This document shows, piece by piece, positions 8,332 to 16,537 of a DNA stretch of 64,000 nt; position 1 is the first letter of the stretch, and every line of letters starts with the position of its first letter. The notes under the pieces are model-generated. The model ran no database searches. It was not told the DNA's origin and saw nothing but the letters and a program-made list of their open reading frames with translations. The stretch comes from JBIOHP01 sp044449065 (GTDB lineage Bacteria; Bacteroidota; Ignavibacteria; UBA10030; SZUA-254). The stretch lies in assembly GCA_044449065.1 (NCBI GenBank), contig JBIOHP010000022.1, positions 1-64,000 on the forward strand, read 5' to 3'. Made by a program: the position numbers and the translations under genes.

Positions 8332-9756
8332 ATGGAATTATTTGATGACGATAACTGGGATGATGATTTTGAACCTCAACATCCTAAAAAAAGCGGAAAT
8401 TTTGACGACGAACTCAACGAGCTAAAAGAACGCCTTCAAAACAGCGGGGGCAGCATTAACCCGGAAGTGCTTGAGGAGATGGTTAACTTCTATGTAGAAA
8501 ATGAAAAATACCCGGAAGCGCTCCATTTTGTCGAACTCCTTGTTGAACAGGTTCCGTATAATGCCGATGCCTGGCAGCGGAAAGGAGTTATCCTCAATAA
8601 TCTTCAACGGTATACCGAAGCGCTCGAATGTTTCGACCGTGCTCTCAATCTTAATCCATCCGATCCGGAGATAATTATCAACCGCGGGGTAACGCTCGAT
8701 AACCTCGGCAGGCACGGTGAAGCCCTGGCGTGCTTCGATTCCATCTTGCAATTGGAACCCGAAAATGAAGACGCGATTTTCAATAAAATCATCACCTACC
8801 AGAAAACAGATCTCTGGGAGGAGGCGATTTCCCTTCTGCAGAAAATTCTCACTACCGATCCCATGCATAAAGAGGCATGGTACGAGATGGCATATTGCTA
8901 CGATATGACCGATCGCCATGCCGACGCGCTGAAGTGCTACGAGACGCATCTCAATCTTGATCCGTACAATTATACGGCGTGGTATAACCGCGGAGTCGTG
9001 TTCAACAAAATGGGGCAGTATGCGAAAGCTATCGAGAGTTATGATACGGCTTTGGCGATTAAAGAAGATTTCAGCTCCGGTTGGTACAATAAAGGGAACG
9101 CCTACGCCAACATGGGACGGCTATACGACGCAATCGAATGCTACCGCGAGGCGATACGGATAGAGCCGCGGGAGATATCATCGTGGCACAATATGGGCAA
9201 TGCCTACGAAGAGTTAGGATTATATAAGGAAGGCATTAAATGTTTTACGCAGGCGCTCAAGTACAATCCCAAGCATTATGAGTCGCTCTTCGGACGGGGG
9301 AGCTGCTACGATTCGCTGGAGCAATACCGAAAAGCATACAACGACTATAACAAAGCGCTCGCCCTATGCAAAAACTACCCAGAGCTCTGGTATGCCAAAG
9401 CCGATGTATCGTACAATCTCGGCAAATGGCGCGAAGCGCTGGTGGGGTATAAGATGGTCGTTCGATTCGATCCCGCCAACTCCGAGGCATGGTACGATCT
9501 CGGCGATACGCTCCTGGAATATGGGTATTTTAAAGAATCGCTCAAGGCATTTCATAAATGCATCGAGCTGGAGCCAAAGTGGGCGGATCCCTTTTATAGC
9601 AGGGCGAAGGTGCTTTTTCTGATGCATAAAACATTTGATGCGCTCGAATCGCTACGGCGATCTTTTGAATTAGACCCATCGAAAAAGAAACAGTTCGAAA
9701 CCGAATTCCCTGGCGTGAAATCGATCAAAGGAATGACGGGATTGCTGGAGAAGTAA
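8332..9756 (+). CDS. Tetratricopeptide-repeat protein
   Basis: Protein of 474 residues made almost entirely of TPR units. Consecutive 34-residue helices carry the W/Y-x2-G-x2-Y and 'A..P' signatures, for example 'AWYNRGVVFNKMGQYAKAIE' and 'SWHNMGNAYEELGLYKEGIK'. About eleven or twelve repeats run from residue 60 to the C terminus. The first 55 residues are acidic and lack a signal peptide, so the protein is probably cytoplasmic. TPR solenoids bind protein partners; no partner can be named. It may be co-transcribed with the small HicB-like gene 18 bases downstream. Confidence 0.92.
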   Translation: MELFDDDNWDDDFEPQHPKKSGNFDDELNELKERLQNSGGSINPEVLEEMVNFYVENEKYPEALHFVELLVEQVPYNADAWQRKGVILNNLQRYTEALECFDRALNLNPSDPEIIINRGVTLDNLGRHGEALACFDSILQLEPENEDAIFNKIITYQKTDLWEEAISLLQKILTTDPMHKEAWYEMAYCYDMTDRHADALKCYETHLNLDPYNYTAWYNRGVVFNKMGQYAKAIESYDTALAIKEDFSSGWYNKGNAYANMGRLYDAIECYREAIRIEPREISSWHNMGNAYEELGLYKEGIKCFTQALKYNPKHYESLFGRGSCYDSLEQYRKAYNDYNKALALCKNYPELWYAKADVSYNLGKWREALVGYKMVVRFDPANSEAWYDLGDTLLEYGYFKESLKAFHKCIELEPKWADPFYSRAKVLFLMHKTFDALESLRRSFELDPSKKKQFETEFPGVKSIKGMTGLLEK

Positions 9757-9774
9757 TATATTGAAAGGAAATTG

Positions 9775-9948
9775 ATGTCATCAAATAAAGTTAGCGTCGT
9801 GATTGAAAAAGACGAATTCGGCTATTATGCTTTCGCGCGGGAGCTGGATGGGTGCCATACCCAGGGAGATACCCTTGAAGAGGTGATGACGAATATGAAG
9901 GAAGCGATAGATCTTTATGTTGAAACGCTTTCAGTAAACGAAATATAA
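9775..9948 (+). CDS. HicB-like antitoxin-family small protein (orphan)
   Basis: A 57-residue protein whose 'VVIEKDEFGYYAFARELDG' and 'CHTQGDTLEEVMTNMKEAI' blocks match the partial RNase-H-like fold of HicB-type antitoxins (HicB_lk_antitox). An AAAGGAA site lies just ahead of the ATG. HicB proteins normally pair with a short HicA mRNA interferase and often carry a C-terminal DNA-binding domain; both are missing here. The protein ends at about the length of the minimal HicB-like domain. No HicA-like frame was seen on either side. It follows the TPR gene closely on the same strand. Confidence 0.75.
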   Translation: MSSNKVSVVIEKDEFGYYAFARELDGCHTQGDTLEEVMTNMKEAIDLYVETLSVNEI

Positions 9949-10010
9949 AAAATATTCAGTTTAGCTATACCATTCCATACAAGAATATTTATTTCATAGT
10001 AAGATCCCCG

Positions 10011-10325
10011 ACCTCACCCCGGCGACGTTCATCATTTAATTAATATGCTTCGAAGGGTCTAATTCCCCGCCCCTTGGGGCGAAAGGCTAAAATCATAGTA
10101 CGTGATACCCCGCCGCTTGCGGCGCGGGTAGTTCATTAAGTATCCACAATTTGGGGTCGTCCAAAAAGAAAGAATGAGTCATCCCGAACTTGTTTCGGGA
10201 TCTAAAAATTAGTTAAAACAGATGCTGAAACGAGTTCAGCATGACTCAGTAAAATGAGTTATGATCTTTTGGGACGACCCCTGAAACGGCTTTTATTCGT
10301 ACATCTAAGACAGACAGGGTGAGGT
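10011..10325. repeat. Composite of nested intergenic inverted repeats
   Basis: The 487 bases between the HicB-like gene and larE hold no gene but several stacked repeats. An outer ACCTCACCC at 10011 is inverted as GGGTGAGGT at 10317. Two short palindromes follow at about 10056-10081 (CCCCGCCCCTTGGGGCG) and 10109-10129 (CCCCGCCGCTTGCGGCG). An inner pair, GGGGTCGTCCAAAA at 10153-10166 and TTTTGGGACGACCCC at 10267-10281, encloses an ATGAGTCAT-type hairpin at 10173-10248. Members of this last family recur at 28.7, 30.3 and 45.2 kb. The nesting suggests repeated insertion of small non-coding elements into one site. Confidence 0.7.
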
Positions 10326-10435
10326 CTTAATAAAATTTTTCGAAGCGCTACGTTAATTCTCATTATCTTAACACAACATGAAATCAGAATTCCAGAGTAA
10401 TTTGTATTCTTTGGAATATCTCCTTAATTTGTATT

Positions 10436-11275
10436 ATGACTGAATCAGTAAAAACCAAGTACGAATCCCTAAAATCTATTCTTCGTAAGATGAAATCGGT
10501 TGTCATCGGCTACTCCGGCGGGGTAGATAGCACGCTGCTGGTGAAAGTCGCCGTTGACGTACTCGGCCAAAACGCCATCGCCGTTATCGGCAAATCGGAA
10601 ACGTATCCCACCAGAGAATACGAAGAAGCGATCACGATGGTGGAGGGTTTTGGCGCGCGGTATGAAGTCGTGCGCACAGAGGAAACCGACGATTTGAAAT
10701 TCTCCGAGAACCCGCCCGACCGGTGCTACTACTGCAAAACGGAATTATTCTCAAAATTAAGCGTCATCGCAGAGCGGGAGCAGATCAAATGGATTGCCGA
10801 CGGAACCATAACAGATGATGTGGGCGATTTCCGCCCCGGCATGAAAGCAAAAAGCGAAAAGGAAGTCCGCTCGCCATTATTGGAAGCGAATCTTTCCAAA
10901 GCCGAGGTGCGTGAAATTTCCCGGGAGCTTGGTTTGCCGACCTGGGATAAAGGATCGTTTGCCTGTCTCTCATCCCGTTTCCCGTACGGGCAGGGTATCA
11001 CAAAAGAAGCGCTGATGAAAGTCGATGGGGCGGAGACGCTCTTCCGCGATTTAGGATTCAAAAATTTCCGCGTCCGCCACCACGACGAAAAAACCGCCCG
11101 CATTGAAGTCGGAAGGCAGGAGATTAGCCGTCTCTTCAACGACGAGCTCCGCGCGAAAATCGTCAACCACCTCAAGGGTCTCGGGTTTATTTACGTAACG
11201 CTTGATTTGCAAGGGTACAGGACTGGTTCGATGAACGAGGTGCTGACGGCGGAGGAGAAGGAGAGATATATTTAA
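10436..11275 (+). CDS. larE: ATP-dependent sacrificial sulfur transferase LarE
   Basis: PP-loop enzyme that builds the nickel-pincer cofactor of lactate racemase by giving up a cysteine sulfur. 'GYSGGVDSTLLV' (residues 25-36) is the PP-loop ATP site. The conserved sacrificial Cys lies in 'FACLSSRFPYG' at about residue 177, and 'DRCYYCK' is at 95-101. The 279-residue length is usual. No larA, larB or larC gene is in the window, so the partners, if any, are elsewhere. Some LarE-like proteins with this Cys serve other nickel enzymes, so lactate racemisation is not assured. Confidence 0.92.
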   Translation: MTESVKTKYESLKSILRKMKSVVIGYSGGVDSTLLVKVAVDVLGQNAIAVIGKSETYPTREYEEAITMVEGFGARYEVVRTEETDDLKFSENPPDRCYYCKTELFSKLSVIAEREQIKWIADGTITDDVGDFRPGMKAKSEKEVRSPLLEANLSKAEVREISRELGLPTWDKGSFACLSSRFPYGQGITKEALMKVDGAETLFRDLGFKNFRVRHHDEKTARIEVGRQEISRLFNDELRAKIVNHLKGLGFIYVTLDLQGYRTGSMNEVLTAEEKERYI

Positions 11276-11326
11276 CCCATCCCCAGCCCCTTCCCTTGAC
11301 AAGGGAAGGGCGCGGGGTTGGGTTAA
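11272..11326. repeat. GC-rich palindrome, left of DUF559 pseudogene
   Basis: Imperfect palindrome with arms of about 26 bases. The left arm starts TTAACCCATCCCC and ends CCCTT; the right arm starts AAGGGAAGGG and ends GGGGTTGGGTTAA, around a GACA loop. It begins in the last codons of larE. A near copy lies at 11801-11854, so the two bracket the DUF559 pseudogene. A weaker related hairpin, CCTTTTTGAAAGG, lies at about 11369 next to the pseudogene's 3' end. Confidence 0.8.
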
Positions 11327-11398
11327 GAATATTCGATAATGATAGATGGACTGAATCTCATCTCCATCCTTTTTGAAAGGAAGGGGTGCAGGGTTTGG

Positions 11399-11788
11399 TC
11401 ATCTGATTTCGTTTGAAATCTTTTTCAACACACCAGCGACATCGTTCAATATTTCCTCGTTCTTGAACCGCAGCACTCTGATACCTAAACTGTTCATTAT
11501 ACAATTCCGCAGTTCATCCTGTTCAATTTGGTTTTCATGAATTGGTCCATCGATTTCGATGACTAATGATTGTTCATGACAATAAAAATCGGCGATGTAA
11601 AATCTTTCTCTCCCTTAATAATCAAAAAAGATCGGGTGCTGGCGTACGAACCGCAAGCCCAGGAATATCCTTTTTCTGACGCGATCCCAAAAGTGTAATT
11701 CAGCTTCGGTTTGAGATTTTCGAAGCTGGCGCGAGAGTTCTCTTGCAGATTCAATATTTATTCGGTTTTTGCTGAGACTTGGTGCCAT
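11399..11788 (-). pseudogene. DUF559 (Vsr-like) endonuclease-domain gene with in-frame stop
   Basis: Reading from the ATG at 11788 gives a 129-codon DUF559 protein. It starts MAPSLSKNRINIESARELSR, continues through 'RKSQTEAELHFWDRVR' and 'FLGLRFVRQHPIFFDY', then meets TAA at 11617-11615 (codon 58). The same frame continues with 'GRERFYIADFYCHEQ' and 'SLVIEIDGPIHEN' and ends in 'LRFKNEEILNDVAGVLKKI'. The catalytic-type D, E-x-D and H residues of the Vsr/PD-(D/E)XK fold are present after the stop, so the gene was intact recently. A second DUF559 gene is at 22768-23148. It is bracketed by palindromes at 11272-11326 and 11801-11854. Confidence 0.85.
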
Positions 11789-11800
11789 GGTTGATTACTG

Positions 11801-11854
11801 TAACCTAACCCCCGACCCCTTCCCTTTTGAGGGAAGGGGCGCGGGGTTGGGTTA
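11801..11854. repeat. GC-rich palindrome, right of DUF559 pseudogene
   Basis: Near copy of the palindrome at 11272-11326. The arms read TAACCTAACCCCC to CTTCCCT and AGGGAAGGGG to GGGTTGGGTTA, around a four-base TTTG loop. It ends a few bases from the stop of the M28 peptidase gene, where it could also stall transcription coming from that side. Confidence 0.8.
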
Positions 11855-11858
11855 AGAC

Positions 11859-14219
11859 TCACTTCATATACGTCTTCTCTTCCACAAACTCCGTTCTCTT
11901 GATAAAATATGTCTGCTCGGCGGAGCATTGCAGCGGGTAGGCGAGTGAATCGAAGCTTGCGCTGATAGTTTCATGCATCTTTCCTGATCCTACTACTTTA
12001 AATTTTAACGGAACGACTATGTTGGTTTCGGGGAACGAGCCGAACATCATGAGCTCCTTACCCATCGATTCATAATGATACCACGAAGAGATAATTGTTG
12101 GGGATTCTTTACCGCCGGTATCATAGGTAAGCGTAATCGTGTAGGGTCTGAATTTCGAATGAAGTGTCAGGGTAATGTCGTAATTTGCAGTATCGCCGGA
12201 TTGCGATTTTGTTTCTTTCCTGTCCACATGAAACCATGTTGTATCCATCCTCGCTTTTCTGGTGAGGTATACTACCGATGTTTTGGATGTGATGGTCGTA
12301 TCTAATCCGCTGTTTAAGATATGCACGCCTTTCAGATAGTCGCCGCTTTTTATATTTACTTCCTGTGAATGTGCGTCCATATCGAATTTTTCGCTTATGC
12401 GAACGCTTTTGTACCATAAGTTGCTATATCCCGGTGTGTAAATCAGCACAACAGTCATGGCGATAAATGCGAGGATAGAAATCAGCACTAATCCCTTTGA
12501 CCGCAGACCGCTTCCAATTCCCCTGAAAGCCGGCGTATCCCGTACCACTGCAACAAATGCGTATACGAATGGCAGCAGGCACACAGCAAAGAAAAGCACG
12601 AAACCGCCGTTCACCATCATCATATATTTTAGCTCGCCGGGTACGCCTGTTCCTAATACGCGCATGATCATGGGGCTCCATTCTGAAAAAATCATGCGCA
12701 GCATCGGTAAGGGAGATAACAGGAGAAAAACGATCTTAAACGATGGTCTCCCTATGAGTATCGCCAAACTTAAGAAGAGCAGGGACAACGCCGGGTAAAT
12801 TGTCGGTTTCACTCCGAGGAATAGCAGAAGCAGGAAGATAATACATAGAAAGATCGCCGAGGTAATAAAAAGACCAACAGGACTTTTTGTTAGGGGAAAT
12901 TTTTTTGTCAGGCGCGCTGTAAATAAGACTCCTATAAAAAATGTAATCGCTGCATAGATAAAATATAATCGCTCGTGCGTTATCCATGTATGCCGGACGC
13001 CCTGGAATAAACTAATCACATCAGGCGAGTACCAGGCAAAACAGATAAGGATAACAGAAAAGAGAAATATTTTCAGCCGCGACCATTTTATTTTCGGTTC
13101 AAAGATGATCACCGAATATTTTCCGTATAACTTCAGAATCGCACAGATGCAGAGGAATATTGAGATTCCATCAAATGTCCACAAGGCCCATAACGGGAGA
13201 AAGATAGGTGTTGCGCCAATTAGATAGAGCCAATAATGATCGATTTTACCGACAGGGACGCCGTTATCAAAGCGTTCAAATAATTTCACCATCAGGTCGC
13301 CGCTTCGCTGCAAGCCGCCCGGTTCAAAATTATCAAAATTATCCCTTGGAGTATGGATCGGCTTGGTGACATCTGTGGAAAAATCGATTGCGGGAATTCC
13401 CTTCCGCAGAAATGATTCATGGTCGGAGCCCGAACCCTGGGGCATTCCGTAATTGAGCGCAAACGTGTGGGTCGGATAGCGGAGATTTTTATATCCGAGC
13501 GCAGTAAATTCTTCTACTGCCGCTCGTACCAGCCATTTTGGGGCGCTCCCGATATGGCAATCAGGATCGAGATCGATTATTCCCAGCCCGTTTGCCATAT
13601 CGATCTGGAGCATCAATGCTATGCTGTCGATTTGAGCAAAATGATCGGCGAAATATTTGGAACCTTCCAAACCCTGCTCTTCTCCGCTGAAACAACAGAA
13701 GACGATGGTCGATTGATTATTTCTTTTTGCAAGAACATGAGCAAGCTCCATCACACTCGCTGAGCCGGATCCATCGTCATCCGCGCCGGGAATCTCCGGA
13801 CCTGCCGAATCGATATGCCCGCCGATGCAGATGATGCGTTTTGTCGTTCCATATTTAATTCCGACGGCAATGCCGCTGGTTGTATTTGCCCTTGTTGTCG
13901 TCAACATCGGCATGACGTAAGCTGTGTCGCAGCCGTACTCCTTGAACTTACCAACTGCGTATTGCAGCGCTTGTTGATCGCCTGCCGAGCCCATCACGCG
14001 CGGACCTATATCCACGCTCAGGTGATGAAGAATATGAAGCGCATTCTCTCCGGAAAATTCGGTCTTTTGTTGAGCGTGAGAATTTGGAACTAATATCAAC
14101 AGCAAGAGAGATAATAACAGAACCGAGCTGCAAAGAGGATTATAATATTTTCTGATTTGAATCCCGCTTAATTCCGCTGAATCTGGTAGATTATAATGTT
14201 TGTAGACAAGAGGTATCAA
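11859..14219 (-). CDS. M28-family zinc aminopeptidase with C-terminal membrane region
   Basis: An M28 (PepQ/aminopeptidase Y-like) metallopeptidase domain occupies about residues 55-320. Metal-site blocks are 'GGHIDSAG', 'PGADDDGSGSASVMELA', 'FCCFSGEEQGLEGS' with the catalytic Glu, and 'GSDHESFL'. A hydrophobic signal or anchor precedes it, and about eight membrane segments plus a soluble C-terminal domain follow, a layout like eukaryotic ERMP1/Fxna-type M28 proteins. The start is a TTG at 14219, supported by an AAAGGA site seven bases upstream and a TTGA overlap with the stop of the upstream hydrolase gene. No in-frame ATG precedes the hydrophobic segment. The peptidase domain probably faces the periplasm; its substrate is unknown. 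Confidence 0.88.
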   Translation of the reverse strand: MIPLVYKHYNLPDSAELSGIQIRKYYNPLCSSVLLLSLLLLILVPNSHAQQKTEFSGENALHILHHLSVDIGPRVMGSAGDQQALQYAVGKFKEYGCDTAYVMPMLTTTRANTTSGIAVGIKYGTTKRIICIGGHIDSAGPEIPGADDDGSGSASVMELAHVLAKRNNQSTIVFCCFSGEEQGLEGSKYFADHFAQIDSIALMLQIDMANGLGIIDLDPDCHIGSAPKWLVRAAVEEFTALGYKNLRYPTHTFALNYGMPQGSGSDHESFLRKGIPAIDFSTDVTKPIHTPRDNFDNFEPGGLQRSGDLMVKLFERFDNGVPVGKIDHYWLYLIGATPIFLPLWALWTFDGISIFLCICAILKLYGKYSVIIFEPKIKWSRLKIFLFSVILICFAWYSPDVISLFQGVRHTWITHERLYFIYAAITFFIGVLFTARLTKKFPLTKSPVGLFITSAIFLCIIFLLLLFLGVKPTIYPALSLLFLSLAILIGRPSFKIVFLLLSPLPMLRMIFSEWSPMIMRVLGTGVPGELKYMMMVNGGFVLFFAVCLLPFVYAFVAVVRDTPAFRGIGSGLRSKGLVLISILAFIAMTVVLIYTPGYSNLWYKSVRISEKFDMDAHSQEVNIKSGDYLKGVHILNSGLDTTITSKTSVVYLTRKARMDTTWFHVDRKETKSQSGDTANYDITLTLHSKFRPYTITLTYDTGGKESPTIISSWYHYESMGKELMMFGSFPETNIVVPLKFKVVGSGKMHETISASFDSLAYPLQCSAEQTYFIKRTEFVEEKTYMK

Positions 14220-15121
14220 GACAGGTTCCTTTCAAAAAAATCGATCAGTTTATTTTCGTACGCAATACCGGCAATTTTCCAAGTATCATTATGCCGGGCA
14301 TTTTCAATGGGGAAAACATCTTTAGGTTGATTCGCGTAATCGTATAACCTGAGTGAATATTGGTAATTGATGAGGTGATCGTCTTTGCCGTAGATAATTA
14401 AAATTGGGACATGAACATTCGTCACAGCCCGGAGCGGGGAAACATCGCGGGCTTTAAAATTGGCTTTCATTTCGGAGCGTTTAATGACGATGTTTCGGAG
14501 GTAATGGAACGGGAGCTTGATCATCCGTTTCTGATAGTCGTCGAAAATCGTACGAAGGGTAGCGAAAGAGTTTTCAGCAGTGACTGCGGCAATGCGTTTA
14601 TCAACGGCTGCCGCCTGGATAGCAACAGCCGCGCCCATGGAAGTTCCAAAGAGTCCGATTTTGCCGGGAGTGATGTCCCTTCGCGACATAAGATAATCGA
14701 TGATAGTGCGGACGTCGTCTTTTTCGAAATATCCATAAGTACAAAACGCTCCATCGCTCAAACCATGCCTCCGTGCATCATACAGGAACACATTGTAATC
14801 TTGGTTATGCATAAGATTTGCAAAGCGCAACCCGTCGATTTTGCAATCGCCGACACCATGGAGATAAATGATCGTTCCTTTCGGTTTCTCCGCTTTGATG
14901 AGCCAGGTATTAAGTTTGAGATTGCCATCGACAATGATGTTGATTTCCTCATAGGGGAGATGGAGCTCGGCGGGTGTCACCGCCAACCCGAGGTTGCGGT
15001 AATAGTCGGCGCGACGGCGACGGGGATGCAGCAGCAGCGTTGGTCCGACGAGCAGTAAAATTATGGTGACGCTGACCAGAAATGCAAACAGCGCCAATCC
15101 AAGTGCATAGAGGAAGAGCAT
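14216..15121 (-). CDS. Membrane-anchored alpha/beta hydrolase
   Basis: Serine hydrolase of 301 residues. One N-terminal membrane helix (about residues 1-28) precedes an alpha/beta-hydrolase fold. The oxyanion motif is 'YLHGVGDCK', the nucleophile elbow is GTSMGAA, the acid is in 'IYGKDDHLINY' and the His is in 'ENARHNDTW'. It resembles the BAAT/prolyl-oligopeptidase-like YqkD/Bem46 group; the substrate is unknown. It overlaps the M28 peptidase gene by four bases, so the pair is translationally coupled and may act together at the envelope. Confidence 0.85.
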   Translation of the reverse strand: MLFLYALGLALFAFLVSVTIILLLVGPTLLLHPRRRRADYYRNLGLAVTPAELHLPYEEINIIVDGNLKLNTWLIKAEKPKGTIIYLHGVGDCKIDGLRFANLMHNQDYNVFLYDARRHGLSDGAFCTYGYFEKDDVRTIIDYLMSRRDITPGKIGLFGTSMGAAVAIQAAAVDKRIAAVTAENSFATLRTIFDDYQKRMIKLPFHYLRNIVIKRSEMKANFKARDVSPLRAVTNVHVPILIIYGKDDHLINYQYSLRLYDYANQPKDVFPIENARHNDTWKIAGIAYENKLIDFFERNLS

Positions 15122-15259
15122 AGAGATAAAAGTTAAATAATTATACGGAAAAATTAGCTCGAAACAAAGGTATGCGAGAAGGGGTTGTTACGAATTACAT
15201 CCATTGATTTTCATAGAATTTCAACAAATGATAATATTTTATTGTATATTTTCCACGGT

Positions 15260-16378
15260 ATGAAAGATAATCCTAAAATTGCGATTGTACACGATTGGTT
15301 AACGGGCATGCGCGGCGGCGAGAAAGCGCTGGAAGTGCTTTGTGAGCTTTATCCCGACGCCACTCTTTTTACGCTCGTTCATAAAAAGGGAAGCGTAAGT
15401 GAAACAATCGAACGGATGCGCATTGAAACATCCATGATCCAAAAAATGCCCGGGGGGATTGAACACTATCAACATTATTTGCCCCTCTATCCGGCGGCTG
15501 TGAAAAATTTTAATTTGCGGGAATACGATCTTGTTATTTCCAGCAGCCATGCCGCTGCCAAGGCAGTTACGGTCCGGCGCGGGGCGGTTCATATTTGTTA
15601 TTGCTATACGCCCATGCGGTATATCTGGGACCAATATGATCAATATTTTGGAAAAGATAAGGCGCCTCTATACATCCGTATGACTATGAAAATGATCGTC
15701 GGATATTTACGCGAGTGGGATAAACGCACCGCACAGCATGTCGGTCATTTCATTGCAATATCAACTAATGTGCAGGAGCGGATCCAGCGTATTTACAATC
15801 GTGAAGCTTTTGTCATTTATCCGCCGGTGGATATTAACCGTTTTAAAGTCGAAAAAACCAATAAAGGGTTTTACCTCATTGTTGCGGCGCTTGTCCCGTA
15901 CAAGCGCGTCGATATTGCCGTCAGAGCATTTACCAAATTAAATCAGGAATTGGTGGTAATCGGTAAAGGATCTGAATTGAAAGACCTTCAGTCAATTGCC
16001 GGCAAAACAATTAAAATATTAGGATGGGTAGATGACAATGAACTCGCCCGGTATTACGCCGAATGCAAGGCATTCGTATTCCCTGGCGAAGAGGATTTTG
16101 GGATTGTTCCGGTTGAGGCGATGGCGTCGGGTAAGCCAGTCATTGCTTACGGCAAGGGCGGCTTGCTTGAAACGGTGGTAGAAGGCAGAACGGGGATATT
16201 TTTTCATGAGCAAACACCCGAAAGTTTGATTGCGGCTGTGCAAAAATTTCAGACCATGAATTTAGATCCCGAGGTTATCCGGAGTCATGCCGTTCAGTTC
16301 GACCGCGCCATATTCAAAAAGAGAATGGAAAGTTTTATCAGGGAGAGGTGGGAAGAACGGAAATCGATCCCAAAATGA
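15260..16378 (+). CDS. Glycosyltransferase family 4
   Basis: GT-B fold glycosyltransferase, probably for cell-surface polysaccharide. The N-terminal 'IVHDWLTGMRGGEKALEVL' contains the Gly-rich acceptor loop. 'CYTPMRYIWDQYD' is typical of the mannosyl/rhamnosyl-transferase-like GT4 branch. The C-terminal donor site reads 'EDFGIVPVEAMASGKPVIA' with the E-x7-E pattern. I place the start at the ATG at 15260, because homologues begin right before the 'KIAIVHDWL' strand; the open frame extends to 15185. It is divergent from the hydrolase gene. Sugar donor and acceptor cannot be told. Confidence 0.9.
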   Translation: MKDNPKIAIVHDWLTGMRGGEKALEVLCELYPDATLFTLVHKKGSVSETIERMRIETSMIQKMPGGIEHYQHYLPLYPAAVKNFNLREYDLVISSSHAAAKAVTVRRGAVHICYCYTPMRYIWDQYDQYFGKDKAPLYIRMTMKMIVGYLREWDKRTAQHVGHFIAISTNVQERIQRIYNREAFVIYPPVDINRFKVEKTNKGFYLIVAALVPYKRVDIAVRAFTKLNQELVVIGKGSELKDLQSIAGKTIKILGWVDDNELARYYAECKAFVFPGEEDFGIVPVEAMASGKPVIAYGKGGLLETVVEGRTGIFFHEQTPESLIAAVQKFQTMNLDPEVIRSHAVQFDRAIFKKRMESFIRERWEERKSIPK

Positions 16379-16537
16379 AAAATGCGGGAACACACAAATG
16401 CTTTTCCATGATACCCGCGATTGATCTTCGGTGCATATAGGTTAACGGTGATCTTATAACTAGTACTATATCTTGATTTTCCTTCAAAATTTCTCTAATT
16501 TTGATTACTACCATTACGTAAACCCTTTTAACGATTG

